Notes: generated from the sequence alone by a model not told the origin. A DNA stretch of 9,018 nucleotides from JBPESN01 sp051710625 (GCF_051710625.1 NZ_JBPESN010000085.1:1-9018); one strand, 5' to 3'; counted from the first letter of the stretch, positions 1 through 7,159 are shown. A program made the numbers and translations.

Positions 1-576
1 CAGCCGGGCGCCGCCGTCATCCAGCTGCAGCGCCATCAGCCGCGGTACGAACTCCACTACGTGCGTTTCCAACCCCAGCTTACGCAAGGCGTTGGCGGCC
101 TCCAGCCCCAGCAGGGCGCCGCCGATGACCACGCCGCGGCGAGCGTTTTTGGCGCGTGCGGCAATAGCGTCCAGATCCGCCAGAGTGCGATAAATAAAGC
201 AGCCGTCGCTGTCATGGCCTGGGATAGGCGGCACAAATGCCTGGGATCCGGTGGCGATGATAGGCCGATCGTAGGCGGTTTCATGAGCGGCGTCGTTGCG
301 CACGCAGCGCCGCTTGCGATCGATGGCGACTATACCGTTGCCCGTACGCAAATCGATGTCGTGCTCGCCCATAAAGCCCAGCGTCACCAGCGACAGTGCC
401 CGGGCATTGCGGCCGGCGAAATAGTTCGTCGAATGGACGCGATCATAGGCCTCTACCGGCTTGTCGCCGAACAGCACAATGTGATATTGCATGGCGAGTC
501 CTTCGCGGGGGATCTGCTCTAGAAAATGCTGGCCAACCATGCCATGGCCAATCACCACTAATGTCGGTTTGCTCAT
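1..576 (-). CDS. nasB: Assimilatory nitrite reductase large subunit, N-terminal part (cut by window edge)
   Basis: The frame opens at an ATG (576-574) and stays open for 192 codons to the left edge, so only the N-terminus is visible. It begins MSKPTLVVIGHGMVGQHF, a dinucleotide-binding GxGxxG motif for FAD at residues 9-14. A second motif, GVVIGGALLGLEAANAL, lies near residues 157-173 and is the NAD(P)H site. Between them are YDRVHSTNYF and IIATGSQAFVPPIPG, typical of NirB/NasB flavoproteins. The family reduces nitrite to ammonium in the cytoplasm using NAD(P)H, FAD, siroheme and an Fe-S cluster; the latter domains would lie outside the window. It follows nasC, and a TGA overlaps the ATG, consistent with former translational coupling. 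No lesion is visible here, but the upstream gene and the regulator are broken, so it may be a pseudogene further left. NirB is the alternative name; linkage to nasR and nasC favours nasB. Confidence 0.8.
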   Translation of the reverse strand, partial: MSKPTLVVIGHGMVGQHFLEQIPREGLAMQYHIVLFGDKPVEAYDRVHSTNYFAGRNARALSLVTLGFMGEHDIDLRTGNGIVAIDRKRRCVRNDAAHETAYDRPIIATGSQAFVPPIPGHDSDGCFIYRTLADLDAIAARAKNARRGVVIGGALLGLEAANALRKLGLETHVVEFVPRLMALQLDDGGARL

Positions 577-1783
577 TGTTTGCCGTCCTGCCGCTGCGCG
601 CGGCGTTTGAAGATTATCAGGTGAAAACAGTAGGCCGCTGTCGACCGGCATCTCGCCCTGCAGGCGTTGTAAATAGCCGCCGGCGTGGCCGGTATCGCCA
701 TACAGCAACACCCCCGCCCGGGCGTCCGTCGCGCACCAGCAGGCGGCAGTAATGGCCGGTTGCGGGATCCTGGGCGCTATACAGTGCGTCGTCGGGCAAG
801 GCGTCGATATCGCCGGCGCTGAACACCTCAATACCGGTGACCTTAAGCCACGTGCCAGCGTCCGTTAGTCAAAAATCCGCCACAGAGGTAGTAGTCCCGC
901 CCGCCGCTGCGCCAGACTTCCGCCTGCGCCAGGCAGGGCGCCAGCAGACCAAAGGTATTGCCATCGATTTCGCAACATTCCCCCACCGCGCTGATGGCCG
1001 CGTCGGGGGTCCGCAGCTGACCGTCGGCGATGACGCCACGTTGACACCTCAGACCCGCCGCTTGCGCCAACCCCGCTTCCGGCGCCACGGCAATGGCGAT
1101 GACGACCCGCGTCGCCGGTAACCGCTCGCCCTGGCTGCTCAGTACGCTGTCAACGTCAATGCGCGCAAGCGTCGTATTGAGCCGGCAGTCGATACCGCGC
1201 TCGGTCAATGACGCCAGCAAGGCCCGGGCGGCAACGGCGTCCAACTGCCGTGCAATGAGCCGGTCCATCAGATGCACCAGCGTCACCTGCCGACCGCGGC
1301 GACGCAGTGCGGCGGCCGCTTCGATACCCAACAGCCCCCGCCGCCCAATACCACCACCGGCCCGTCAACGGCCAGCATATGCTTTACATCATCCAGCGTG
1401 CGGAACCCGCACACATGAAGCAAATCGATCCTCGGCAGCGGCGGCATTACCGGTCGGGAGCCGGTGGCCAGCACGAGCTGTTGCCAACTCAACTCACGCG
1501 CCGATGTGGTCAGCGTGCGTCACGCGGCATCAATGCTGGTCACCGTTTCCTCAGTCAGCAGCCTGACATGGTGTGCCCGGTACCATCCGCGCGGGTGCAG
1601 CACCGTCTGGTCAAACGTCTTCTCCCCGCCCAAAACCGGCGAAAGCAAAATCCGGTTATAGTTTTCACGCGGTTCACGCCCGATGACCGTGATATGAAAT
1701 TTATCCGGCACTAACCGACACAGGGTTTCCACCACCTGCATACCGGCCATTTCGTTGCCGGCTACCACCAGATGCGGCTTCAT
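577..1783 (-). pseudogene. nasC: Assimilatory nitrate reductase electron-transfer (FAD/NADH) subunit, multiply broken
   Basis: Klebsiella-type NasC is the flavoprotein that passes electrons from NADH to the nitrate reductase catalytic subunit. The N-terminus is clear (MKPHLVVAGNEMAGMQVVE, then HITVIGREPRENYNRILLSP). Codon 88 is an in-frame TGA at 1522-1520, after TSIDAA; the same frame resumes with LSWQQLVLATGSRPVMPP. At about 1333-1340 one base is missing in the NADH motif (VVVLGGG, then frame change to LLGIEAAAALRRRG). The next segment runs through PDAAISAVGECCEIDG to AQAEV near 925. Two further frame changes between about 925 and 860 lead to TWLKVTGIEVFSAG, and another near 711-722 leads to GVLLYGDTGHAGGYLQRLQGE. 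This last frame has no stop before the nasB ATG and is in phase with it. One nonsense and at least four indels make loss of function near certain. A weak purine-rich RBS precedes the ATG. The gene sits directly behind the nas leader. Confidence 0.9.
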
Positions 1784-1808
1784 CTTTCGACCTCGCTTAC
1801 AAGCCTCC

Positions 1809-1837
1809 GGCGCAGGTGACGTCGCCGTCTTTGCGCC
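1809..1837 (-). other. GNRA-capped hairpin just after the leader terminator
   Basis: On the minus-strand transcript GGCGCA pairs with TGCGCC (6 bp), and inside it GACG pairs with CGTC around a GCGA tetraloop. It lies between the terminator U-tract and the nasC start, within the read-through leader. It may simply be part of the untranslated region; no known role is recognised. Confidence 0.4.
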
Positions 1838-1890
1838 AAAAAAACAAAAAAAGCGCCCAGCAGCCTGCCTTACAACAGACCGATGGACGC
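1838..1890 (-). terminator. Intrinsic terminator/attenuator of the nas leader (3:4 hairpin)
   Basis: On the minus strand GCGUCCA (1890-1884) pairs with UGGGCGC (1859-1853), and CGGUCUGU (1882-1875) pairs with GCAGGCUG (1868-1861). One U x C mismatch separates the two stems, several pairs are G-U, and the loop is the hexaloop UGUAAG (1874-1869). It is followed at once by seven U, one G and seven U (1852-1838). This is a strong rho-independent terminator placed before nasC. In Klebsiella nas leaders the equivalent terminator is overridden by NasR when nitrate or nitrite is present. The hexaloop here begins with U rather than the A expected for an ANTAR-bound loop. Confidence 0.85.
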
Positions 1891-1901
1891 CTTTATCCCG
1901 T

Positions 1902-1937
1902 TCACCGCCGGCAACCGTCGTTGGCCGTCGCCGGTGA
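1902..1937 (-). promoter_or_regulatory. NasR-responsive antiterminator hairpin (1:2 hexaloop, ANTAR RNA)
   Basis: The minus-strand RNA has two 15-base arms, 1937-1923 and 1916-1902, that pair with only two mismatches (A x C and G x G) and two G-U pairs next to the loop. The loop is the hexanucleotide AACGAC (1922-1917). ANTAR-domain proteins are known to bind hexaloop hairpins with A at loop position 1 and G at position 4; both are present. The hairpin starts about 11 nt after the predicted sigma-54 transcript start, and an 11-nt linker separates it from the terminator hairpin. This matches the two-hairpin layout of the Klebsiella nasF leader. Structure was folded by eye. Confidence 0.8.
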
Positions 1938-1957
1938 TTAATGTCAGTAAGTCAGGA

Positions 1958-1973
1958 AGCAAATGCTGTGCCA
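1958..1973 (-). promoter_or_regulatory. Sigma-54 (RpoN) promoter of the nas operon
   Basis: The minus strand reads TGGCAC-AGCAT-TTGCT, an exact match to the sigma-54 consensus TGGCAC-N5-TTGCW, with GG at -24 (1972-1971) and GC at -12 (1960-1959). The predicted start is near 1947, ten bases before the antiterminator hairpin. The Klebsiella nas operon is known to be transcribed from an Ntr-controlled sigma-54 promoter, so sequence and context agree. Confidence 0.88.
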
Positions 1974-2059
1974 GCGCGCCTCTCCTCGTCCTGGCGGGGG
2001 TGAATATGTTGGCTAATACGTTTTAACGCGCGCTACCGCCTCTTTCCTGACGAGGGGGT

Positions 2060-2074
2060 TCACGCCGGCGGTGC
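2060..2074 (-). promoter_or_regulatory. Probable NtrC (NRI) enhancer site
   Basis: The minus strand reads GCAC-CGCCGGC-GTGA. The NtrC consensus is GCAC-N7-GTGC, so this differs at one base. Its centre is about 120 bp upstream of the predicted sigma-54 start, a normal distance for an NtrC enhancer. I could not find a convincing second site nearby, nor a clear IHF site between this site and the promoter. Confidence 0.55.
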
Positions 2075-2170
2075 ATCAGAATACGCCCGTGCGACATGCT
2101 TCACGGTGTTATGATCCCACACCAACGGCAATGGTTTATTGATTAAGAACAAAAGGAGGATTGATACAAT

Positions 2171-3386
2171 TTAGCTGTACAGTACATCGGCGATGGCGAG
2201 AATGGCGGCAGCAATGTCGACGACCCGCTTGTTCTGGTTCATCGCCAGAGTGCACAGGGTTTGATAGGCCTGGTCTTCGGATAGATTGCGCTGGCGGATG
2301 AGGAGAGCTTTCGCCTGGTCGATGACTTTGCGCTCTTCCAAACCCGCGCGCAGCGTTGCCAGCTCTTGACCCAACTGCTGAAGCCGTAAGGATTGCTGCT
2401 GCGCCAGCGACAGCACGGAGCGGCTCAGCCGCGGGCTGAGGAAATCGGTGGGGAGCGGAGCGCCGCCGAGGGGGTTTCCTCCAGCGGCAAAATAACTATC
2501 TGAAAGGCGCCGTCCTCGGGTGCGGCGGCGTCCACGGGCGATGTCTCTTGCTGTTCAAGCCTGGGAAATAGCGGCACGGCAGCTGTCCATCAGCGCCTCT
2601 TCCAGAGCGGACTGGACCTGTTTGAGGTCGTTCGTGCGCCGGCTATTTCAGGGCGCGATTAGGTACAGGCGATGCGGCGCCGCCGTTCAAACTCGGCATT
2701 ATCGAAGCGATGCGCCGTCCAGCGCGACAGCACGTGTTCAGCGGCAAATTGGCTAAAGGTGGCGAAACACAGGTTTTGGCCTTCTATCAACGTCGTGAGT
2801 TGCTGACGCTCGGCGTCGCCAAACGTCCCACGGGCGAAACCCGCCTCCCAGCGCCCGTTCCTGCACCGCTAGCTCTTTGCCCTGCATGAAACTGAACAAC
2901 GCGATCATCGCCCGGGATACCGCGGGTTCAGTCGCGGCATCCGCCGCATCGAAAATCAGGCCCAACAATTGACGAATAACCGCCCTGAAACCCGATATTG
3001 CCGCCGGCACATCAAGCGTTTGGCGGCAGATATCCTCGCGTAACGCCGGCAATGTTTCCAACGCGGTCAGCGCGCGGGCGGCGCGGTGGAACAAGCGGGC
3101 GCCGCCGCTCTGCGCAGGGCGCTGCGCCAGCGCGGCCAGCTCGACATCTGCCTCTTTCCGGGCCTGTAGCGCATGGCGGGTCCGGTGCGCCACGCTCGCG
3201 ATCAAGCAGCCGGCCGCCGCTGCTCAGCCAGATATTCGACGTGCCGCGTTCCAGTTGGAGAGCGTCGATGAGTTAGCTGACACGACTAAGCAACTTACCG
3301 GTCTGCAGAAGCCCGTTAAGTTCGGCAATCGCCGTCGCGCGGGCGAGTTCGCTAAAGTGGTGGGCGCTGGGGGTGACGGATTTCAT
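2171..3386 (-). pseudogene. nasR: Nitrate/nitrite-responsive antitermination regulator NasR (NIT + ANTAR), broken
   Basis: NasR senses nitrate through an N-terminal NIT domain and binds leader RNA through a C-terminal ANTAR domain. The ATG at 3386-3384 opens MKSVTPSAHHFSELARATAI. Codon 38 is TAA (3275-3273) inside a segment resembling VSELIHALQRERG of NasR, so a Glu codon probably became a stop. A frame change near 3195-3215 leads to the NIT-domain segment with AATEPAVSRAMIALFSFMQ and GKELAVQERAL. Another near 2850 leads to RQQLTTLIEGQNLCFATFSQ. Further changes near 2650, 2560 and 2475 separate LKQVQSALEEALMDSCRAAI, AFQIVILPLEE and the ANTAR tail. That tail (ERKVIDQAKALLIRQRNLSE onward) ends at the TAA 2173-2171. 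One stop plus at least four indels mark it as dead. It lies upstream of the nas control region in the same orientation, as in Klebsiella. Confidence 0.88.
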
Positions 3387-3447
3387 AATGATCTCTTACG
3401 TCTGCGATGACCGCCGGACCGCCGACGGGATAATAGGGTATGCTACC

Positions 3448-3469
3448 CCACTCTCGGCCACGAGGGTGG
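3448..3469. repeat. Inverted repeat, 9-bp arms
   Basis: CCACTCTCG (3448-3456) and CGAGGGTGG (3461-3469) are inverted copies with one G-T wobble around the loop GCCA. A short GGGTA/TACCC pair lies just to the left. There is no T-tract on either side, so it is not a standard terminator. It may be part of a nasR leader or an operator. Confidence 0.4.
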
Positions 3470-3567
3470 CTAAGGATTTCCTCTCCCGCACCCGCACGGC
3501 TTAAAGTTGAGGTAGCGCAAAAATTGCTGAATTAGCGCCCTCGGCACGCGCGCTGTTCCTGCCTTTG

Positions 3568-3581
3568 TTGATCGAGATCAA
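3568..3581. promoter_or_regulatory. FNR binding site (perfect palindrome)
   Basis: The sequence TTGAT-CGAG-ATCAA is an exact match to the FNR consensus TTGAT-N4-ATCAA. A -10-like CATTAT at 3603-3608 on the plus strand would place the site near -41.5, the class II activating position, with a start near 3615. The resulting transcript would have an untranslated leader of about 200 nt before the transporter. Anaerobic activation suits a transporter and fumarate reductase operon. The site itself is certain as a sequence match; the promoter assignment is inferred. Confidence 0.7.
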
Positions 3582-3680
3582 CCGCCACAGCCGAGAAAGC
3601 CCCATTATGAACATATCAATCCATACGATTACTGAGGTTTAAATTTCAAACAACATAACTAGTAATTTACTAAATTAAAT

Positions 3681-3701
3681 CGGTTAATCACTGCGTTACC
3701 G
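3681..3701. promoter_or_regulatory. Imperfect 21-bp dyad, candidate operator
   Basis: CGGTTAATCA and TGCGTTACCG flank a central C with 7 of 10 positions symmetric, best at the ends (CGGT/ACCG). It lies in the AT-rich part of the region upstream of the transporter. The cognate factor is unknown, and the symmetry could be chance. Confidence 0.25.
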
Positions 3702-3821
3702 ATAAACATGTTGCGACTTTTCGCTAAGGGTTACTGCTGGACGTTAACGACAAACTTAACCGCTGAACTGCATTAGGGCAAGTTAAAAAACTCATAACAA
3801 AAACGCGACTCAGGAGGGAAA

Positions 3822-5273
3822 ATGAAACATTGCATATCGCTGTTTCTTCCGCTGCTTATCACCTTGGTATTACTCTGCCTCCCCACGCCGGAAGGTCTGG
3901 CACCCTACGCCTGGCACTTTTTTGCCGTCTTCGCCGGCGCCATCGTCGGATTGATTCTTGAACCTCTGCCCGGCGCCGTGGTAGGGCTGACCGCGGTGGT
4001 TATCATCACCCTCGGCAGCGAATGGCTGCTGTTTAGCCCCGAACAGCAGGCGGCCGCCAATTTTAATCTCCCCGCCATGAGTTTTAAATGGGCGGTTTCC
4101 GGCTTCAGCAACTCTACGGTCTGGCTCATTTTCAGCGCCTTTATGTTCGCCGCCGGCTTTGAGAAAACGCGGTTCGGTCGCCGGCTGGCGTTGCTGCTGG
4201 TCAAATACCTCGGACGACGCACCCTGACGCTCGGCTATGCCATCACTTTTGCCGATCTGCTGTTGGCGCCCTTTACGCCGTCCAATACCGCGCGCAGCGG
4301 CGGTACGCTTTATCCGATTATCTCCAACCTGCCGCCGTTGTACGGCTCGAAACCCAACGACCCCAGCGCCAGACTGATTGGTTCGTATCTGATGTGGGTC
4401 GCCATCACCGCCACCTGTATTACCAGCTCGATGTTTTTATCGGCGCTGGCGCCTAATCTACTGGCGCTGGCGTTGGTGAAAAATCTGGTTGGCATCACTA
4501 TCTCTTGGGGAACCTGGTTTTTGGCGTTTCTGCCGCTTGGGATCGTACTGTTGCTGTCGTTACCGCTGCTGGCCTATTGGCTTTATCCGCCCGGCGTAAA
4601 AGAAAATGCCGAGGTGCCGCGCTGGGCGGAAAGCGAGCTGCAAAAATTGGGGGCGCTTTCGCGTAAAGAGATCCTGCTACTGATTTTTGTCTGTCTGGCG
4701 CTACTATGCTGGATTTTTGCCACCGCGTTTATCGAACCGGCGGTGGCAGGACTGATGGTGGTGGTGCTGATGTTGTTGAGCGGCGTTCTGGACTGGAGCA
4801 ATATCACCGACAATAAACCGGCGTGGAATACCTTCGTCTGGTTCGCCACGCTGGTCACGCTGGCGGCAGGGCTGTCCGACGTCGGCTTTATCGCCTGGCT
4901 GGGCAAACTGGGGGCGCAGCTGTTAAGCGGTATCGGACCGGTGCAGGCCACGCTGGCGCTGGTGCTGGCGTTTTACCTGGTGCACTACCTGTTTGCCAGC
5001 ATCACCGCGCACACCACTGCGCTGCTGCCGGCGGTGCTGGCGATCGGCGCCGCGATCCCGGGGATCAACATGATGGTATTTTGCCTGCTGTTGGTCACAT
5101 CGCTGGGGGTAATGGGGATTATTACGCCGTACGGCACCGGGCCCAGTCCCATTTACTACGGCAGCGGCTACCTTCCAACCGCCGATTATTGGCGACTGGG
5201 CACCATTTTCGGCGTGATTTTCCTGGTGCTGCTGCTGGTCATCGGCTACCCCTGGATGGTGATGCTGGCGTGA
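3822..5273 (+). CDS. DASS-family (SLC13) di/tricarboxylate transporter, CitT/TtdT-like
   Basis: This intact 483-residue inner-membrane protein resembles E. coli CitT (citrate:succinate antiporter) and TtdT (tartrate:succinate antiporter), both about 487 residues. The two substrate and cation motifs of the family are present: LLAPFTPSNTARSGGT near residues 147-161 and FASITAHTTALLP near 391-403. The C-terminal signature ITPYGTGPSPIYYGSGYLPT spans about 434-453. Around a dozen hydrophobic segments cover the chain, with a hydrophilic stretch near residues 256-282. The ATG follows AGGAGGG at 3812-3818 with normal spacing, which fixes the start. It lies 67 bp before frdA on the same strand, so it was probably cotranscribed with the fumarate reductase genes and supplied a dicarboxylate in exchange for succinate. 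FPVI-type details fit both CitT and TtdT, so the true substrate (citrate, tartrate, fumarate or malate) is not decided. No lesion is seen. Confidence 0.88.
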   Translation: MKHCISLFLPLLITLVLLCLPTPEGLAPYAWHFFAVFAGAIVGLILEPLPGAVVGLTAVVIITLGSEWLLFSPEQQAAANFNLPAMSFKWAVSGFSNSTVWLIFSAFMFAAGFEKTRFGRRLALLLVKYLGRRTLTLGYAITFADLLLAPFTPSNTARSGGTLYPIISNLPPLYGSKPNDPSARLIGSYLMWVAITATCITSSMFLSALAPNLLALALVKNLVGITISWGTWFLAFLPLGIVLLLSLPLLAYWLYPPGVKENAEVPRWAESELQKLGALSRKEILLLIFVCLALLCWIFATAFIEPAVAGLMVVVLMLLSGVLDWSNITDNKPAWNTFVWFATLVTLAAGLSDVGFIAWLGKLGAQLLSGIGPVQATLALVLAFYLVHYLFASITAHTTALLPAVLAIGAAIPGINMMVFCLLLVTSLGVMGIITPYGTGPSPIYYGSGYLPTADYWRLGTIFGVIFLVLLLVIGYPWMVMLA

Positions 5274-5278
5274 GGCCG

Positions 5279-5297
5279 CGGGCGGCCGCAGCGCCCG
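5279..5297. repeat. GC-rich hairpin between transporter and frdA
   Basis: CGGGCG and CGCCCG form a perfect 6-bp stem around GCCGCAG just after the transporter stop. No T-tract follows, so it is more likely an mRNA processing or stability hairpin than a terminator. The remaining bases to the frdA start are AT-rich and include TTTACA at 5299-5304, a possible but unconvincing -35. Confidence 0.35.
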
Positions 5298-5340
5298 GTT
5301 TACACTGTGAGCACTATTTTATTTAGCAATGGAGAACGCT

Positions 5341-7159
5341 ATGTCAGTCATTAATTGCGATATCGCTATCATCGGCGCCGGAGGCGCGGGACTGCGCGCC
5401 GTTATCGCCGTGGCACAGGCGGAGCCTCTGCTCAAGATTGCCCTGATATCCAAAGTCTATCCCATGCGCAGCCACAGCGTGGCCGCCGAAGGGGGTGCCG
5501 CGGCCGTCACCCAGGATCACGACAGTTTCGCCGATCATTTTCACGATACGGTATCCGGCGGCGACTGGCTGTGTGAGCAAGACGTGGTTGATACCTTCGT
5601 ACGCGACTGCCCGTGGGAGATGATTCAACTGGAGCAGTGGGGCTGCCCCTGAAGCCGCAAGGCCGACGGCTCCGTCAACGTCCGGCGCTTCGGCGGGATG
5701 AAAATTGAGCGGACCTGGTTTGCCGCCGATAAAACCGGCTTCCACATGCCGCATGCGCTGTTTCAAACTTCGCTGCAATTTCCACAAATTCAACGCTTTG
5801 ATGAGTATTTCGTGCTGGATCTGCTGGTGGAGGAGGGTCAGGCTCGAGGGCTGGTGGCTATCAACATGATGGAAGGCCAGCTGGTACAATTTCGCGCCAA
5901 TGCCGTGATTCGCCGTGATTCTGGCGGCCGGCGGCGCCGGCCGCATGTACCGCTATAACACCAACAGCGGCATCGTCACCGGCGACGGTATGGGTATGGC
6001 CCTGCGCCACGGCGTTTCCCTGCGCGATATGGAATTCGTGCAATACCATCCGACCGCCCTGCCGGGTTCGGGTATCTTGATTACCGAAGGCTGCCGCGGC
6101 GAAGACGGCATCATGGTCAACAAAGACGGCTATCGCTATTTGCAGGATTACGGCATGGGGCCGGAAACACCGCTGGGCGAGCCGAAAAACAAATACATGG
6201 AGCTGGGCCCGCGGGACAAACTCTCGCAGGCCTTCTGGCATGAATGGCGCGCCGGCCGTACTATCGCCACCCCGCGCGCCGACGTCGTACATTTGGATCT
6301 GCGTCATCTGGGCGCCAAAAAGCTGCAAGAGCGGCTGCCGTTTATCTGCGAGCTGCCTAAAGCCTATGTGGGTGTCGATCCGGTCAATAAGCCGATCCCG
6401 GTACGCCCTATTGCCCATTACACGATGGGCGGCATTGATACCGACGCGCTGTGCGAAACCCGGGTGCAGGGACTGTACGCGGTCGGGGAATACTCCTCGG
6501 TCGGGCTGCACGGCGCTAACCGTGCTGGGCTCCAATTCGCTGGCGGAGCTGGTGGTTTTCTTCGGCCGCATCGCCGGTGAATAGGCGGCGCTACGCACGC
6601 GGCAAAGTCCGCCTGCTAACGCTAACGGTGCGGCGCTCGACGGCCTGGCGAGTGACATCGCCGAACGGCTGCGCGCGCTACAGCGCCAGGAAGGCACCGA
6701 AACCTGGAGCTGGCTGCGCGACGAAATGGCCCTGAGCATGGAGGAAGGCTGCGGTATTTATCGCACTCTTGAATTAATGCAAAAAACCATCGATAAACTC
6801 CCTGAGTTAGAAGACCGGTTTAAACGGGTCCGAATACAGGATACCAGCAGCGTCTTTAATACCGACCTCTTGTATGCACTGGAGTTGCAGCACAGGCTGG
6901 ACGTGGCGGAATGCATGGCGTATTCGGTTTTTCACCGCCGGGAATCACGGGGCGCGCATCAACGTCTCGACGAAGGCTGCACCGCCCGCGACGATGTCAA
7001 TTTCCTGAAACACACCTTAGCCTTCGCCACGCCTGACGGCGGCGTGTGGCTGGATTACGGCGACGTGAAAATCACTACCCTCCCCCCCCCGCCAAGCGGG
7101 TTTACGGCGGCGAGGCGGAAGCGCCGGTTACCGCGAGTAAGGAGGCCAACCATGGCGGA
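5341..7159 (+). pseudogene. frdA: Fumarate reductase flavoprotein subunit, multiply broken
   Basis: FrdA carries covalent FAD and reduces fumarate to succinate at the cytoplasmic face of the membrane. The ATG at 5341 follows GGAG at 5331-5334. The start reads like E. coli FrdA: FAD motif IGAGGAGLRA (residues 11-20) and RSHSVAAEGG with the flavin-linked His45. Lesions in order: codon 104 is TGA at 5650-5652 where E. coli has Trp (WGCPWSRR); a 10-bp tandem duplication at 5902-5921 shifts the frame; one extra base lies near 6520-6526 in GANRLGSNSLAEL; TAG at 6582-6584 replaces the Gln of AGEQA; and a C9 tract at 7082-7090 shifts the frame after VKITTLPP. The gene then reads AKRVYGGEAEAP in the ancestral frame. 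The ancestral TGA overlapping the frdB start appears to be GGA at 7157-7159. The remaining codons retain strong FrdA identity, so decay looks recent. Product is certainly non-functional. Confidence 0.95.
5902..5921 (+). repeat. 10-bp tandem duplication inside frdA
   Basis: GCCGTGATTC occurs twice back to back (5902-5911 and 5912-5921). Removing one copy restores the FrdA reading frame (RANAVILAAGGAG). It is therefore a frame-shifting duplication rather than an ancestral repeat. Confidence 0.9.

Larger units (their letters stand above)
3387..3821. other. Divergent intergenic region between nasR and the DASS transporter
   Basis: No coding sequence is supported in these 435 bases. The half next to nasR is GC-rich and the half near 3600-3730 is AT-rich, as expected of promoter DNA. 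It contains an FNR box at 3568-3581, a hairpin-forming repeat at 3448-3469 and an imperfect dyad at 3681-3701. A weak minus-strand -10-like TATTAT lies at 3435-3430 and might serve nasR, but no good -35 accompanies it. Confidence 0.6.

Noticed and set aside
61..522. Plus-strand open frame of 153 codons opposite nasB
   Set aside because: It lies wholly across the nasB frame on the other strand, has no family resemblance and reflects the GC-rich codon pattern of the real gene.
3683..3699. ArcA box upstream of the transporter (GTTAA and GTTAC)
   Set aside because: The two elements are 12 bp apart rather than 11 and the second is imperfect.
4823..5326. Plus-strand 167-codon frame overlapping the transporter
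   Set aside because: It is an out-of-frame shadow of the intact transporter, with low-complexity Gly/Ala/His content and no ribosome-binding site.
5299..5327. A separate sigma-70 promoter for frdA
   Set aside because: TTTACA could be a -35, but no acceptable -10 lies at 16-18 bp; cotranscription with the transporter is simpler.
5344..6739. Two long minus-strand open frames (200 and 292 codons) opposite frdA
   Set aside because: The plus strand clearly encodes FrdA in pieces; the minus frames resemble nothing and are antisense shadows.
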